Source of the DNA: Planctomycetota bacterium
GTDB taxonomy: Bacteria > Planctomycetota > Planctomycetia > Pirellulales > Pirellulaceae
DNA length: 53,676 nucleotides
NCBI GenBank assembly: GCA_027622275.1
Contig: JAQBZB010000022.1
Location: forward strand, 1 to 53,676
Direction of reading: 5' to 3'
A model generated the notes under the pieces. It saw only the letters and a program-made list of their open reading frames with translations, had not been told where the DNA came from and did no database searches. Shown piece by piece: positions 1 to 7,616 of this stretch. Positions within the stretch are counted from its first letter, which is position 1; each line of letters starts with the position of its first letter. The position numbers and the translations under genes are program-made.

Positions 1-9
1 CAAAAGGCT

Positions 10-34
10 CGTCACGGCGGAGCGTGACGGCTAC
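10..34 (-). repeat. REP-like hairpin with terminal GTAG
   Basis: Seven-base arms CGTCACG and CGTGACG enclose a six-base loop, and the element ends in GGCTAC, so read on the minus strand it begins with GTAG. A GTAG foot next to an imperfect palindrome is the signature of REP elements mobilised by REP-associated tyrosine transposases (RAYT family knowledge). It lies upstream of the first kinase gene. No RAYT gene is in the window, so the mobiliser would have to be elsewhere in the genome. Confidence 0.5.
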
Positions 35-112
35 TTTCCAAAAAACCGCGTTACGCTCGCGCATCTATACAGGTGGAGAAAGACCACTGCACCCCAAACA
101 GGACACCCAGCC

Positions 113-1621
113 ATGGTCGAACCACGACGCGATAGCGACCCAGAACATGACGACTTGATCGCACAACTCGCCACCTTGGATGAAGCCTTGGAACGGAGTG
201 CGACTGGCGGTGCCGCCGATTCCACGGTGAAACAGTTGAAGGCCGAGCTAGACACGTTGTTGTCCGACGTCCGCCAGCCGCCGCCTGCCGACGAGTTTGA
301 AGACGAGTCGGGTTGCCGCCGCGCGATGGAATTGGTTCAAGCCGTCGGCAACGATCCGTATCCCACGATCGATGGTGCTCCGAGTCATATTTCGTCGGAA
401 GGCGAGGGCCTCGGGTCGCTGCGCGAATACAAGCTACTCTCCAAGCTCGGGCAGGGCGGAATGGGGACCGTCTACAAGGCGCTGCACACTAAGTTGGACA
501 AGATCGTGGCGCTCAAGGTATTGCCCGCTGACAAGCTCCAAGACGAACATGCCGTCGCCAGATTCGGGCGGGAGATGAAGGCGGTCGGCCGGCTGGAGCA
601 CCCCAACATCGTCCGAGCCACCGACGCAGGCGAGATCGATGGCAAGCATTTTCTGGTGATGGAGCACGTTGACGGACTCGACTTGTCGACGATTGTTCGG
701 AGCACAGGTCCGCTGTCCATCGCCGACGCCTGCGAAATCATCCGACAATCCGCAATCGGACTACAACACGCACATGAACACGGCTTGGTCCATCGCGACA
801 TCAAGCCGTCGAACCTCATGTTGAGTGGTGTAGGACGGACGCCCTCGTCCGCCGCATCCAAGACGGACGAGGGCGTCCGTCCTACGGTGAAGATCCTCGA
901 TATGGGCCTGGCTCTCCTGGAAGAGCACCGGCTGGCCGAGCAGCGTGATCTCACGACGACCGGACAGATGATGGGCACCTTGGATTACATGGCTCCCGAG
1001 CAGGGAGTGGATAGCCATGACGTCGATATCCGGGCCGATATCTACGCACTGGGGGCCACGCTGTTCAAACTGCTGTCGGGGGAAGCTCCCTTCGCGGGCA
1101 AGAAATACAAAACACCGATGCACGTGATATTAGCCATTGCGCGTGAACCGGCTCTGCCGATTACTGATAGGCGTAAAGACGTCCCTGCTGAACTGGCAGC
1201 CGTCGTCGACCGGATGTTGCGGAAGAATCCTGACGAGCGGCTCGCAACGCCGCGGGAAGTTGCCGCGGCGATGGAACCGTTCGTCGGCGGTTGTGACTTG
1301 GCGAGTCTATTGAGGCGTGCCCAGGGAGAGACAGAGGTTGATTCGGAGGAGTCGCTGAGAAAGACGGAGGAGTATCTGTCATCTCCGTCGACCGAGACGG
1401 AAGCTGGTGTCAAATCGCCAGTCTTAACAAAGAGCGATCAAACGCATCGCTTTGAAAAGACGCAGCTCGCGAAGACGTTGCCACGTGCAGCCGCGTGGTA
1501 TAGGCGACCGACCTACATCGCTGCCACTGCCTTTAGCGTGTCGGGGCTTCTGCTCGCTGCCGTGATGTTCTACATCCAAACCCAGAACGGCACGATCGTC
1601 GTCGAGATCGACGACCCCTAA
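113..1621 (+). CDS. Membrane-anchored Ser/Thr protein kinase, N-terminal part of a broken gene
   Basis: Eukaryote-like (PknB-type) Ser/Thr kinase that would phosphorylate cytoplasmic targets. Visible motifs are the glycine loop GQGGMG near residues 114-118, the ATP-binding lysine in ALKVL (135), catalytic HRDIKPSN (227-234), DMG in place of DFG (263-265) and APE (294-296). Residues 1-100 are an acidic, predicted helical N-terminus. A single membrane helix spans about 466-490. The frame stops at a TAA eleven residues after the helix, but the same frame stays open afterwards and continues into a LamG/leucine-rich-repeat domain to 3607, so the natural protein was probably about 1160 residues. 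A palindrome encodes an extra loop (about 239-258) between the catalytic and DMG motifs. All core kinase motifs remain, so the 502-residue product could still be active, without its outer domain. The start is the ATG at 113; no strong ribosome site precedes it. Confidence 0.85.
   Translation: MVEPRRDSDPEHDDLIAQLATLDEALERSATGGAADSTVKQLKAELDTLLSDVRQPPPADEFEDESGCRRAMELVQAVGNDPYPTIDGAPSHISSEGEGLGSLREYKLLSKLGQGGMGTVYKALHTKLDKIVALKVLPADKLQDEHAVARFGREMKAVGRLEHPNIVRATDAGEIDGKHFLVMEHVDGLDLSTIVRSTGPLSIADACEIIRQSAIGLQHAHEHGLVHRDIKPSNLMLSGVGRTPSSAASKTDEGVRPTVKILDMGLALLEEHRLAEQRDLTTTGQMMGTLDYMAPEQGVDSHDVDIRADIYALGATLFKLLSGEAPFAGKKYKTPMHVILAIAREPALPITDRRKDVPAELAAVVDRMLRKNPDERLATPREVAAAMEPFVGGCDLASLLRRAQGETEVDSEESLRKTEEYLSSPSTETEAGVKSPVLTKSDQTHRFEKTQLAKTLPRAAAWYRRPTYIAATAFSVSGLLLAAVMFYIQTQNGTIVVEIDDP
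830..885 (+). repeat. Perfect 22-bp inverted repeat inside the kinase domain
   Basis: Two exactly complementary 22-base arms (830-851 and 864-885) are separated by 12 bases. The element begins GTAGGACGG and ends CCGTCCTAC. It is read in frame and adds roughly 20 residues (GVGRTPSS to GVRPT) between kinase subdomains VIb and VII, where related kinases have only a short turn. A degraded relative lies at 7522-7582. The form fits a GTAG-bounded REP palindrome that entered a coding sequence without breaking the frame. Confidence 0.8.
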
Positions 1622-1795
1622 GGCCTGATCCAAGTTACGGTCGAAGGCGAAGATATCATCATCACCGAGAAAGAGAAGACAGGCGAACCGATCAAGCTCA
1701 AGCCCGGCGAGCACCGGCTGCACGTCAAACGCGGCGGTCTGGAGTTCGACTCCGAGAAGTTCACACTGAAGCGTGGTGACAAGGTTATCCTCACC
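1619..1795 (+). other. In-frame ochre stop and open linker between the two halves of the kinase gene
   Basis: The codon at 1619-1621 is TAA, flanked by CCC and GGC. The 58 codons from 1622 to 1795 are open in the same frame and encode a PEGA-like beta segment (GLIQVTVEGEDI, then KPGEHRLHVKRGG), which normally follows the membrane helix in this class of planctomycete kinases. One base change, TAA to GAA, would restore a continuous protein. This could be a real nonsense mutation, a sequencing error or programmed readthrough; the sequence cannot tell which. Confidence 0.75.
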
Positions 1796-3607
1796 GTGAA
1801 GTTAGCACAGGGCCAAGTACAAGTCATCCGCGACGAAACTACCGCGATGGGCAACCATGACCTCCCCGAGCAGCCGGGCGAGAACTTCGCCTTGGCATTC
1901 GACGGTCATTCCAGCTACGTCGATATACCATCATTGAAATATGATGGCTCCCATCCGATTACCGTCGAAGCGTGGGCTACTTCGTTTAGTACTAAACACG
2001 CGCTCGTTATCGGCAGTAATGGAAGGAACTGTGTTACTCTACATCGGTACGAACACGGATTTCAATTGGCGGAGACATTCGACGATACACTCTCATTTGA
2101 CCGTGCGGATGAGAAGCCTGAAGCCTACGCGCTGATACACATCGCCGGAGTATTGAACGACTCAAAACCTCGGCTGTTCGTCAATGGTAAGTTGGCAGGG
2201 CAGCAAGGCACCTCTGGCGGTCCTATACAGTGGGGTGAAGGCGACTTCTTGATAGGCGCGGCGCACCTTGGCAAAACGCTTGCGTATTTCTTCGATGGCC
2301 TCATTGACGAAGTCCGCATCTCCAACATCGCCCGCTACACCGAAGACTTCACGCCGCAGAAACGATTTGAGCCGGACGAGCACACGATCGCCCTCTACCA
2401 CTTCGACGAAGGTTCCGGTGAAGTGGCGCACGACGCCTCGGATAACCGTCACGATGGCAAGATCATTGGGGCGCAATGGGTCACGGCGGAAGTAACTGCC
2501 AAAGCAATTGCCAATATGGACCCTCACCGCAGGGCAATTGCATGGGCGCGATCTGTCGGTGGCGATGTTTTGGCTTTCAAAGAAGATGGCACCGGGGAAT
2601 GGTTATCTTCTGCCGATCAATTCACCCCTGAACACGTTCGCCTTGAATTGTCTTTGAAGCATGTCGCCACTGATGAAGGAGTTGCTAACCTGGCAGGTGC
2701 ATCGAAAATCGCCTCACTGAACCTCGCAGTTTCAGCGGTAACCGACCGATCCGTGCCACACATCATGACGTTGACCAACCTAGAGACGCTGGATCTTGAC
2801 TCTACCAAGGTCTCGCTCGACGGCCTGAAGTCAATTGTCTCTTTGCCGAAACTGACAACGCTGCACCTTTACAGCATCCCAATCGGTGATGTCGGCCTAG
2901 CCATGCTGTCGAAAATGCGGCAATTGCGTGACTTGAGCGTGACGGCGATGGGAGGCGACGCAGACTTCACAAACGCGGGGCTGGCTCACGTGGGACAACT
3001 CACGAACCTGGAGTCGCTGTTATTGGGTTCGGGCTACCGAGTTTCAGACGATGGTATACGACCGCTAAGTAACCTGACGAAGCTTAAAACCCTTGTGCTT
3101 ACTCCAAACGGCATCACGGGCGCGTGTCTGACACACCTTGCGAACTTGACCTCGCTGGAATCTCTCACTCTACCAGCGAGAGTCGCGGATGAAGACTTTC
3201 GGCACCTGAACAACTTGAAATCGCTTCGCGTTCTGTCTCTCGTGGGATCGAAATCTTCACCTGAATTTACGGGAGCTGGTTTGAAGCACTTGCCTGACCT
3301 TCCGCAGCTTAAAGAACTATCGATGGAGAATTCCGGATTGGATGACACTGGGCTGGAACAGATTACTCGCTTCAAGGGCGTAACAAGGTTGAGTATCGGG
3401 CTGACTAAAGTGACCGAGGCGGGATTCAAATACCTGACGGAGCTTCCAGACCTCGAACGAGTCGATATCGGCAGGGGATCGCAGCTTTCGGTTGAGAGTA
3501 TCGCGCGGCTGACACTGATGTTGCCAGAGTGCAAGATCTACTCGACCGTCACCGACGCAGAAATCGCCGAGGCGATAGAACAGTTGCAAAAGAAATCGGG
3601 AGATTGA
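1796..3607 (+). CDS. LamG and leucine-rich-repeat ectodomain, C-terminal part of the broken kinase gene
   Basis: In the same frame as the kinase at 113-1621. Residues about 31-228 form a LamG/concanavalin A-like jelly roll, with FALAFDGHSSYVDIP at the start, GLIDEVRISN near 168-177 and TIALYHFDEGSGEV after it. Residues about 270-590 are ribonuclease-inhibitor-like leucine-rich repeats (for example LTNLETLDLDSTKVS and LKTLVLTPNGI). In the intact protein this part would lie outside the cytoplasmic membrane and bind a ligand, probably carbohydrate or protein, as a receptor domain. The GTG at 1796 is only the first possible start after the stop. There is no signal peptide or convincing ribosome site, so independent expression of an exported product looks unlikely and this half is probably non-functional unless the stop is read through. 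Confidence 0.65.
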   Translation: MKLAQGQVQVIRDETTAMGNHDLPEQPGENFALAFDGHSSYVDIPSLKYDGSHPITVEAWATSFSTKHALVIGSNGRNCVTLHRYEHGFQLAETFDDTLSFDRADEKPEAYALIHIAGVLNDSKPRLFVNGKLAGQQGTSGGPIQWGEGDFLIGAAHLGKTLAYFFDGLIDEVRISNIARYTEDFTPQKRFEPDEHTIALYHFDEGSGEVAHDASDNRHDGKIIGAQWVTAEVTAKAIANMDPHRRAIAWARSVGGDVLAFKEDGTGEWLSSADQFTPEHVRLELSLKHVATDEGVANLAGASKIASLNLAVSAVTDRSVPHIMTLTNLETLDLDSTKVSLDGLKSIVSLPKLTTLHLYSIPIGDVGLAMLSKMRQLRDLSVTAMGGDADFTNAGLAHVGQLTNLESLLLGSGYRVSDDGIRPLSNLTKLKTLVLTPNGITGACLTHLANLTSLESLTLPARVADEDFRHLNNLKSLRVLSLVGSKSSPEFTGAGLKHLPDLPQLKELSMENSGLDDTGLEQITRFKGVTRLSIGLTKVTEAGFKYLTELPDLERVDIGRGSQLSVESIARLTLMLPECKIYSTVTDAEIAEAIEQLQKKSGD

Positions 3608-3938
3608 TGACTGAGACCCTGTTTGCAACCTTCCATCGGTTCGGCTGACGCGACGGACGATTCACACCGGACCGAATTGCAAACCAAATGGTCAGAACCG
3701 ATGCAAGTCCATCGCCTTATCTCGTGTGTGACCATTCCGCCGCGCGCCCCACCGATTCGAGAGCCCCCGCAGATGGCTATGCGACCCAACTGCCGAACGG
3801 TTCAACAAAAATCGTTTGTGTTGATCCTCGTCGAGTGCCGACAAGATTGGAGACCGCGCAAAGCAAGACACGCTAGCAGGCTGGCTTTCCCCGGCAAATC
3901 CCACCGTTGAATTCCTCAACCCTCGCAACGCTTCTGAT
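3608..3938. other. Intergenic stretch with no recognised feature
   Basis: This 331-base gap lies between the leucine-rich-repeat frame and the YihY-type gene. Short open frames exist on both strands but none has a recognisable product or ribosome site. I see no strong hairpin and no clear promoter, although the promoter of the next gene must lie here. Confidence 0.4.
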
Positions 3939-5021
3939 ATGGGCGAATACCAAAGCTTACCACGATTTGAACGAAAGCCCGCTCGCGAACCAGCGCTGTA
4001 CGCCGTCGGCGAGGTGCCGCACGAACACCCCGCAGCCGCCGGATCGATCGGTTGGACCGTCGCGACTTACTTCTGGGGCGTGCTGATCAATCTGATCGAA
4101 GCCGCGCGACGTTGGCAACGCGACGACGCAGGCTTGCTAGCGGCGTGCGTCGCCTATTACGCAACGCTTTCGCTGTTCCCGCTGTTGATGGTCTTGATCG
4201 CAGGGCTCGGCATCTTCCTACGATTCACTCCTTATGGAGAAAGCTCGGAATTGTTTGTGCTGACCGTGATCGCTCAAGAAACCACCGACGACGTCGCGAC
4301 ACAGGTGAGCGCCGCGTTTCAGCAAGTCCAGCAACAGGCATTGCTCAGCGGTCCGCTGGCGATAATCGGATTAATCGCCGCGGCAATAGCGGTCTTTGCC
4401 CAATTCGATCGAGCGTTCGACAAGATCTGGAAGATCGACGCGCCGGCGTTTGACGGCTACGTATCCGCGGCGCGGCGTGAGGTCGCTCACCGGATCAAGG
4501 CGTTCTTCGTGCTTCTCAGCCTGGGCGGCGTTGTCGCGTTGTTCTTCTTCGCCAGTTTGGCGCTAAACGCGGTGATACGTTTCAGCAGCGAACATGTGCA
4601 TATCGCGAAGCAACTCTGGAAACTCGTCGAAGTGGCACTCAGCATCGGCCTCAATGCGATCGTGTTTACCGCGATCTATAAGTGCTTGTCGAAGATTCCG
4701 GTAGGCTGGCTGCACGCGGCGCGGGGTGGTTTGCTGGCCGCCGGGACATGGGAAATCGGACGTCTGTTTCTGGCGACTTACTTCACGTTTTCCAGCTACA
4801 GCGCGTACGGCGTCGTTGGATCGCTGTTGGCCGCCATGCTGTGGGCCTACTACGCGAGCAGCGTTTTGTTCCTGGGGGCGGAGTATGTCCAGGTGATCCG
4901 CGAACAGGCTCAACGAGAAAGACGCGAAGCAGCGTTTCATCGCGAGCTGGCGGCGCAACACTTGATGCGCAAACCGCTGCTCCTGAACCGGCGGCGGATT
5001 TCCGTTCGTCGCGCGGCGTGA
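3939..5021 (+). CDS. YihY/BrkB family inner-membrane protein
   Basis: Integral membrane protein of the YihY/BrkB family, once misnamed ribonuclease BN; its molecular function is not settled. Six hydrophobic segments are visible, including SLFPLLMVLIAGLGIF, LAIIGLIAAAIAVFAQF and the last, GVVGSLLAAMLWAYYASS, followed by FLGAEYVQV. The family signatures CVAYYATLSLFPLL and the terminal AYYASSVLFLGAEY are intact. At 360 residues it has a short soluble N-terminus and a basic cytoplasmic tail (about 315-360). It appears monocistronic: the next genes lie on the other strand beyond a palindrome-rich gap. The ATG at 3939 lacks a good ribosome site, so a slightly later start is possible. Confidence 0.9.
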   Translation: MGEYQSLPRFERKPAREPALYAVGEVPHEHPAAAGSIGWTVATYFWGVLINLIEAARRWQRDDAGLLAACVAYYATLSLFPLLMVLIAGLGIFLRFTPYGESSELFVLTVIAQETTDDVATQVSAAFQQVQQQALLSGPLAIIGLIAAAIAVFAQFDRAFDKIWKIDAPAFDGYVSAARREVAHRIKAFFVLLSLGGVVALFFFASLALNAVIRFSSEHVHIAKQLWKLVEVALSIGLNAIVFTAIYKCLSKIPVGWLHAARGGLLAAGTWEIGRLFLATYFTFSSYSAYGVVGSLLAAMLWAYYASSVLFLGAEYVQVIREQAQRERREAAFHRELAAQHLMRKPLLLNRRRISVRRAA

Positions 5022-5104
5022 CTGAAACCCGTTCGATGGCCTTCCGTTAACATCGTTAGGAGTGCATTGGGGCGAGGCGTGATGTTTGAAGAATAAGCCC
5101 GATA

Positions 5105-5253
5105 GGCAACGCCGTGAAGGACTTTCATCCAGTAATTCACGGAGGCGACAGTGTAGAACAATTGTCCCAATTGTTCCTCGCCCGCTGCGCGAGCGTACAG
5201 AACGGCAAACAATTGGGACAATTGTTCTACGATAAATCCTTCACGGCGTTGCC
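5105..5253. repeat. Nested double inverted repeat with GTAG/CTAC inner boundaries
   Basis: Outer 17-base arms (5105-5121 and 5237-5253) are exactly complementary and begin GGCAACGCC. Inside them are 23-base perfect arms (5153-5175 and 5208-5230) that start GTAGAACAATTG and end CAATTGTTCTAC. Each inner arm is itself a near-palindrome around AATTG. The remaining inner loop, 32 bases, contains CCCGCTGCGCGAGCG, a further small hairpin. The two-shell layout resembles a REP hairpin inserted into, or captured by, a second palindrome. No gene overlaps it. Confidence 0.75.
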
Positions 5254-5337
5254 CGCTAGGGCTGACACAACCCTTGCCGGGGCTGTGAAGCCCCGGAAGC
5301 AAACTCCAAACAGGACAAAGCCCCGGTAGGGGCGACA
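5252..5337. repeat. GCCCCGG palindromes and imperfect direct repeat
   Basis: Directly after the nested palindrome the sequence carries CCGGGGCTGTGAAGCCCCGG, a strong hairpin. Two similar direct units follow the pattern GCCCGCTAGGGCTGACACA and GCCCCGGTAGGGGCGACACA, about 60 bases apart. Both contain TAGGG(G)C followed by GACACA. Together with 5105-5253 this fills the 334-base gap 5022-5355 with repeat sequence rather than genes. Confidence 0.55.
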
Positions 5338-5355
5338 CAGAATGCGTTAGCGTCA

Positions 5356-5652
5356 TCATTGCGCACCGGCCGAATCGTCCGCCGCCGCTTCTTCGGACGG
5401 CGTGGAAGCGTCCAGCAACGTGGCCACGATTTCCGCCTCCTCCACTTCGATCGGTGGTACGAAGACCGGCAGCCGGCGTTGGATGCGGTCTTCGACCAGC
5501 TTCATGACAACGCGAGCCAGCGGCTCTTTCTTCGCCTGGCAGCGACAGACGAGTGTCGTCACAGTGCCGTCAGCTCGTTCCTTGTGATGGCACTCGGGAC
5601 ATTCCCAGACTCGGCGCAAATCGTACTTCAGCCGCTCGAACGGACCCTTCAT
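5356..5652 (-). CDS. Small four-cysteine protein downstream of nfu
   Basis: Unknown 98-residue protein. Its N-terminal half holds CPEC (residues 18-21) and CRC (36-38), with a short beta-hairpin-like stretch between them (ADGTVTTLV), a pattern fitting a zinc ribbon. The middle is basic and helical (VVMKLVEDRIQRRLPVF) and the C-terminus is acidic and alanine-rich. It starts six bases after the end of the Nfu gene and is surely co-transcribed with it, so a role near iron-sulfur cluster handling or a zinc-dependent regulatory role is possible. That is inference from position only. Confidence 0.7.
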   Translation of the reverse strand: MKGPFERLKYDLRRVWECPECHHKERADGTVTTLVCRCQAKKEPLARVVMKLVEDRIQRRLPVFVPPIEVEEAEIVATLLDASTPSEEAAADDSAGAQ

Positions 5653-5658
5653 CGGATA

Positions 5659-6258
5659 CTAATGCCCCTGGGCGGCGTAGTATGGGTTGCGTCCCGCCGC
5701 GTGATCGGTGACGTCCAGGATGGCACCGATTTCTGGGATGGCTTGGCGGATTGCGGCTTCGACACCGTACTTGAGCGTCACTTTGGCTTGGCCGCAGCCC
5801 TGACAACCGCCGCCCATCTGGATGAACAAATTGTTCTCGCGGACGTCGAGCAAATGCACGACGCCGCCGTGGCTGGCGACGGACGGGTTGATTTCCGATT
5901 CCAGAATCTCTTCGACGCGGCGGCGGATCTCGTCGGCGGGCGGAATACTGCGGCGAGCCTCATCGCTAACTGCTGGCTCGCCGGACGCGATGTGCTCGCG
6001 AATCGCGGCACCGATCTTGGGGCCGACGGCTTGCCAAGGATCGTGGGCTCCCTTGTTCACCGTGATTTCGTCGTGCGAGATTAAAACCGATGTCACTCCT
6101 TCGATGGCGAACAGACGGCTTGGCAGGTCGGAGCCCTGGGCCTTTTCTGTCTTGCCGAAGTAAAAGGACGATTCGGGATAAACAGGCCGATCGACCGTAA
6201 AACGACAAGAGTTGTCCGTGATCGGGGTCGCTGTAATGTGGATGGCGTCTGGGGTCAT
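5659..6258 (-). CDS. Nfu-type iron-sulfur cluster carrier protein
   Basis: Cytoplasmic scaffold or carrier that receives iron-sulfur clusters and passes them to target enzymes. The N-terminal Nfu domain (about 8-92) contains LFAIEGVTSVLI and DEITVNKG. The C-terminal NifU-like domain (about 108-190) contains NPSVASHGGVVHLLDV and the cluster-binding C152-x-x-C155 in GGGCQGCGQ. Length (199) and domain order match Nfu1-like proteins. The ATG at 6258 follows AGGAG at good spacing, which fixes the start. The four-cysteine gene follows six bases downstream. No SUF or ISC gene is in the window. Confidence 0.93.
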   Translation of the reverse strand: MTPDAIHITATPITDNSCRFTVDRPVYPESSFYFGKTEKAQGSDLPSRLFAIEGVTSVLISHDEITVNKGAHDPWQAVGPKIGAAIREHIASGEPAVSDEARRSIPPADEIRRRVEEILESEINPSVASHGGVVHLLDVRENNLFIQMGGGCQGCGQAKVTLKYGVEAAIRQAIPEIGAILDVTDHAAGRNPYYAAQGH

Positions 6259-6327
6259 GATTCAAATCTCCTGCGGATCGCGTTTCACCTAGTATAGCAG
6301 CGCCCCAGCGGCAAGAGTAAGGACTGG

Positions 6328-6380
6328 TACGTGGCCGTTCGCTCCGCGAACGGACTTTTCGCGGAGCGAAAAGCCACGTA
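6328..6380. repeat. Double hairpin bounded by TACGTGGC/GCCACGTA
   Basis: Outer eight-base arms at 6328-6335 and 6373-6380 are complementary. Inside are two small hairpins in tandem with related stems, CCGTTCG-ctccg-CGAACGG and CTTTTCG-cggag-CGAAAAG, whose loops are complementary to each other. The element ends one base before the stop codon of the minus-strand gene at 6381 and lies upstream of nfu, so it could also act as a transcription terminator. Confidence 0.6.
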
Positions 6381-6869
6381 TCAAGATCCGACGTTCGGGG
6401 CCGAGGCGATCGTGAGCGGTTGGGGCAGCGATTGGAGCCACTTTGCGAGATCATGCACGACATCCAGGTCGGCGGGAACTTGCTTCAAGATGACGAGTTC
6501 GTCGGAGTGGAGCACTCGGCGTAGCAAACTCAGCATCTCGGTCGCGAGTCGCGAGAATTCGACGGTTTCCGCATCGGTAAGGTCGTGCCGCACAAGTTGT
6601 ACTTCCGTCTCCGCGGGCCGACGCTCGAGCTGAACGAGGCGTCCGCTCTCTGCCTTGACGAGTCGTTCTTTCCAGAAACCTCGACGCAACTCACCGGAAC
6701 CGTTGAACTGAAACACCAGATCGGCTCCGACAAAGACGCTCGCCTCCCCGCCGCGCCGAAACCCGATGACGCAGGTTTGCGAGTGCCCAGGCAATTGCAC
6801 TTCCACACGGCGGACCAAGGCCGTCGCCTCGCGCATCAAGTCCTCTCGATCTTCTGCGTGTCGCGCCAT
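6381..6869 (-). CDS. Protein of unknown function
   Basis: I do not recognise this 162-residue protein. It is soluble, with no signal peptide or membrane helix. The N-terminal half alternates beta strands (VRRVEVQLPG, TCVIGFRRGGEASVFVG, DLVFQFNGSGELRRG). The C-terminal half is helical (EFSRLATEMLSLLRRVLHSDELVILKQVP). I chose the ATG at 6869, giving MARHAEDRED, because a purine-rich AAGAAGAGA sits upstream; an ATG at 6902 would add eleven basic residues. It is separated from nfu by the 6328-6380 hairpin and is not obviously in its operon. Confidence 0.7.
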   Translation of the reverse strand: MARHAEDREDLMREATALVRRVEVQLPGHSQTCVIGFRRGGEASVFVGADLVFQFNGSGELRRGFWKERLVKAESGRLVQLERRPAETEVQLVRHDLTDAETVEFSRLATEMLSLLRRVLHSDELVILKQVPADLDVVHDLAKWLQSLPQPLTIASAPNVGS

Positions 6870-7038
6870 GTTGAGTCTCTTCTTGAGAATACGTCTCACC
6901 ACAAGTTAGTCGATTTACCGGCGTCTGTAACGGGAGGCATCGAGGCGCTCGACTTGTCGATCTTCTGGTCAGTCTCTACGATCAGTAATTAGATGCCAAC
7001 TACAAAATCAAACACACCTGAACTCAAGGGAGTGACCA

Positions 7039-7500
7039 ATGGCCGCAACGAATGAAGAAGTGATCCAGATGCTCAAGGAAGCTTATTCGATGGAACTTGA
7101 GACGGTCATGAACTACCTGGCGAACAGCACGAATCTTGACGGCGTGCGAGCCGAGGAAATCAAGAAGTCTCTGGCCGCGGATATCACCGAAGAGCTGATG
7201 CACGCCCAGCAACTCGGGCAACGCATCAAGCAAATTGGCGGGTTCGTCCCTGGATCGGCCGAAGTCAAAACCAATATCGGCCGACAACAGCAGCCGCCCG
7301 CGGACACGACCGACGTGATGGCCGTCATCCAAGCCGTGATCGAAGCGGAAACAGCCGCCTGCAATCAATACAAGAAGATCATTCGCGCCACGGACGGCGA
7401 AGACTATGTGACGCAGGATATGTGCATCCGCCTGCTCGCCGCTGAAGAACAGCATTTGGTCTTGTTCCGCGGCTTCTTGAAAGAGTATTCGAAGTCGTAA
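7039..7500 (+). CDS. Ferritin-like diiron protein (bacterioferritin/Dps type)
   Basis: Cytoplasmic four-helix-bundle protein expected to bind a diiron centre and store or detoxify iron. Carboxylate and histidine ligands are visible in order: E19 (SMELETV), E52 and H55 (EELMHAQ), E102/E104 (IEAETAAC) and E136-x-x-H139 (AAEEQHLVLF). The two E-x-x-H motifs fit the ferritin-like superfamily. It has 153 residues, close to bacterioferritin, but I see no clear haem methionine. The ATG at 7039 follows AAGGGAG. It is monocistronic, with an unrelated gene upstream on the other strand. An upstream TTGTCG-N17-TACGAT (6954-6982) is a weak promoter candidate. Confidence 0.85.
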   Translation: MAATNEEVIQMLKEAYSMELETVMNYLANSTNLDGVRAEEIKKSLAADITEELMHAQQLGQRIKQIGGFVPGSAEVKTNIGRQQQPPADTTDVMAVIQAVIEAETAACNQYKKIIRATDGEDYVTQDMCIRLLAAEEQHLVLFRGFLKEYSKS

Positions 7501-7521
7501 CGCGGCACGCTGCGAGACTAC

Positions 7522-7582
7522 GTAGGATGGACGTCCTCGTCCGTCCTTCTGATCGACACGGACGAGAGCGTCCCCGTCCTCC
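7522..7582. repeat. Degenerate copy of the GTAGGA-GGACG palindrome
   Basis: Imperfect arms beginning GTAGGATGGACGTCCTCGTC and ending ACGAGAGCGTCCCCGTCCTC match the family of the 830-885 element, with several substitutions. It lies just downstream of the ferritin-like gene and before the convergent kinase gene, a usual place for REP elements and possibly a transcription end. Confidence 0.6.
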
Positions 7583-7616
7583 GAAGATTCGTGCGGTCGC
7601 GACGCTTGCGAGCCAG

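Noticed and set aside
5359-6084. 241-codon plus-strand open frame opposite nfu
   Set aside because: Shadow of nfu and of the four-cysteine protein, both supported by motifs, spacing and an AGGAG site.
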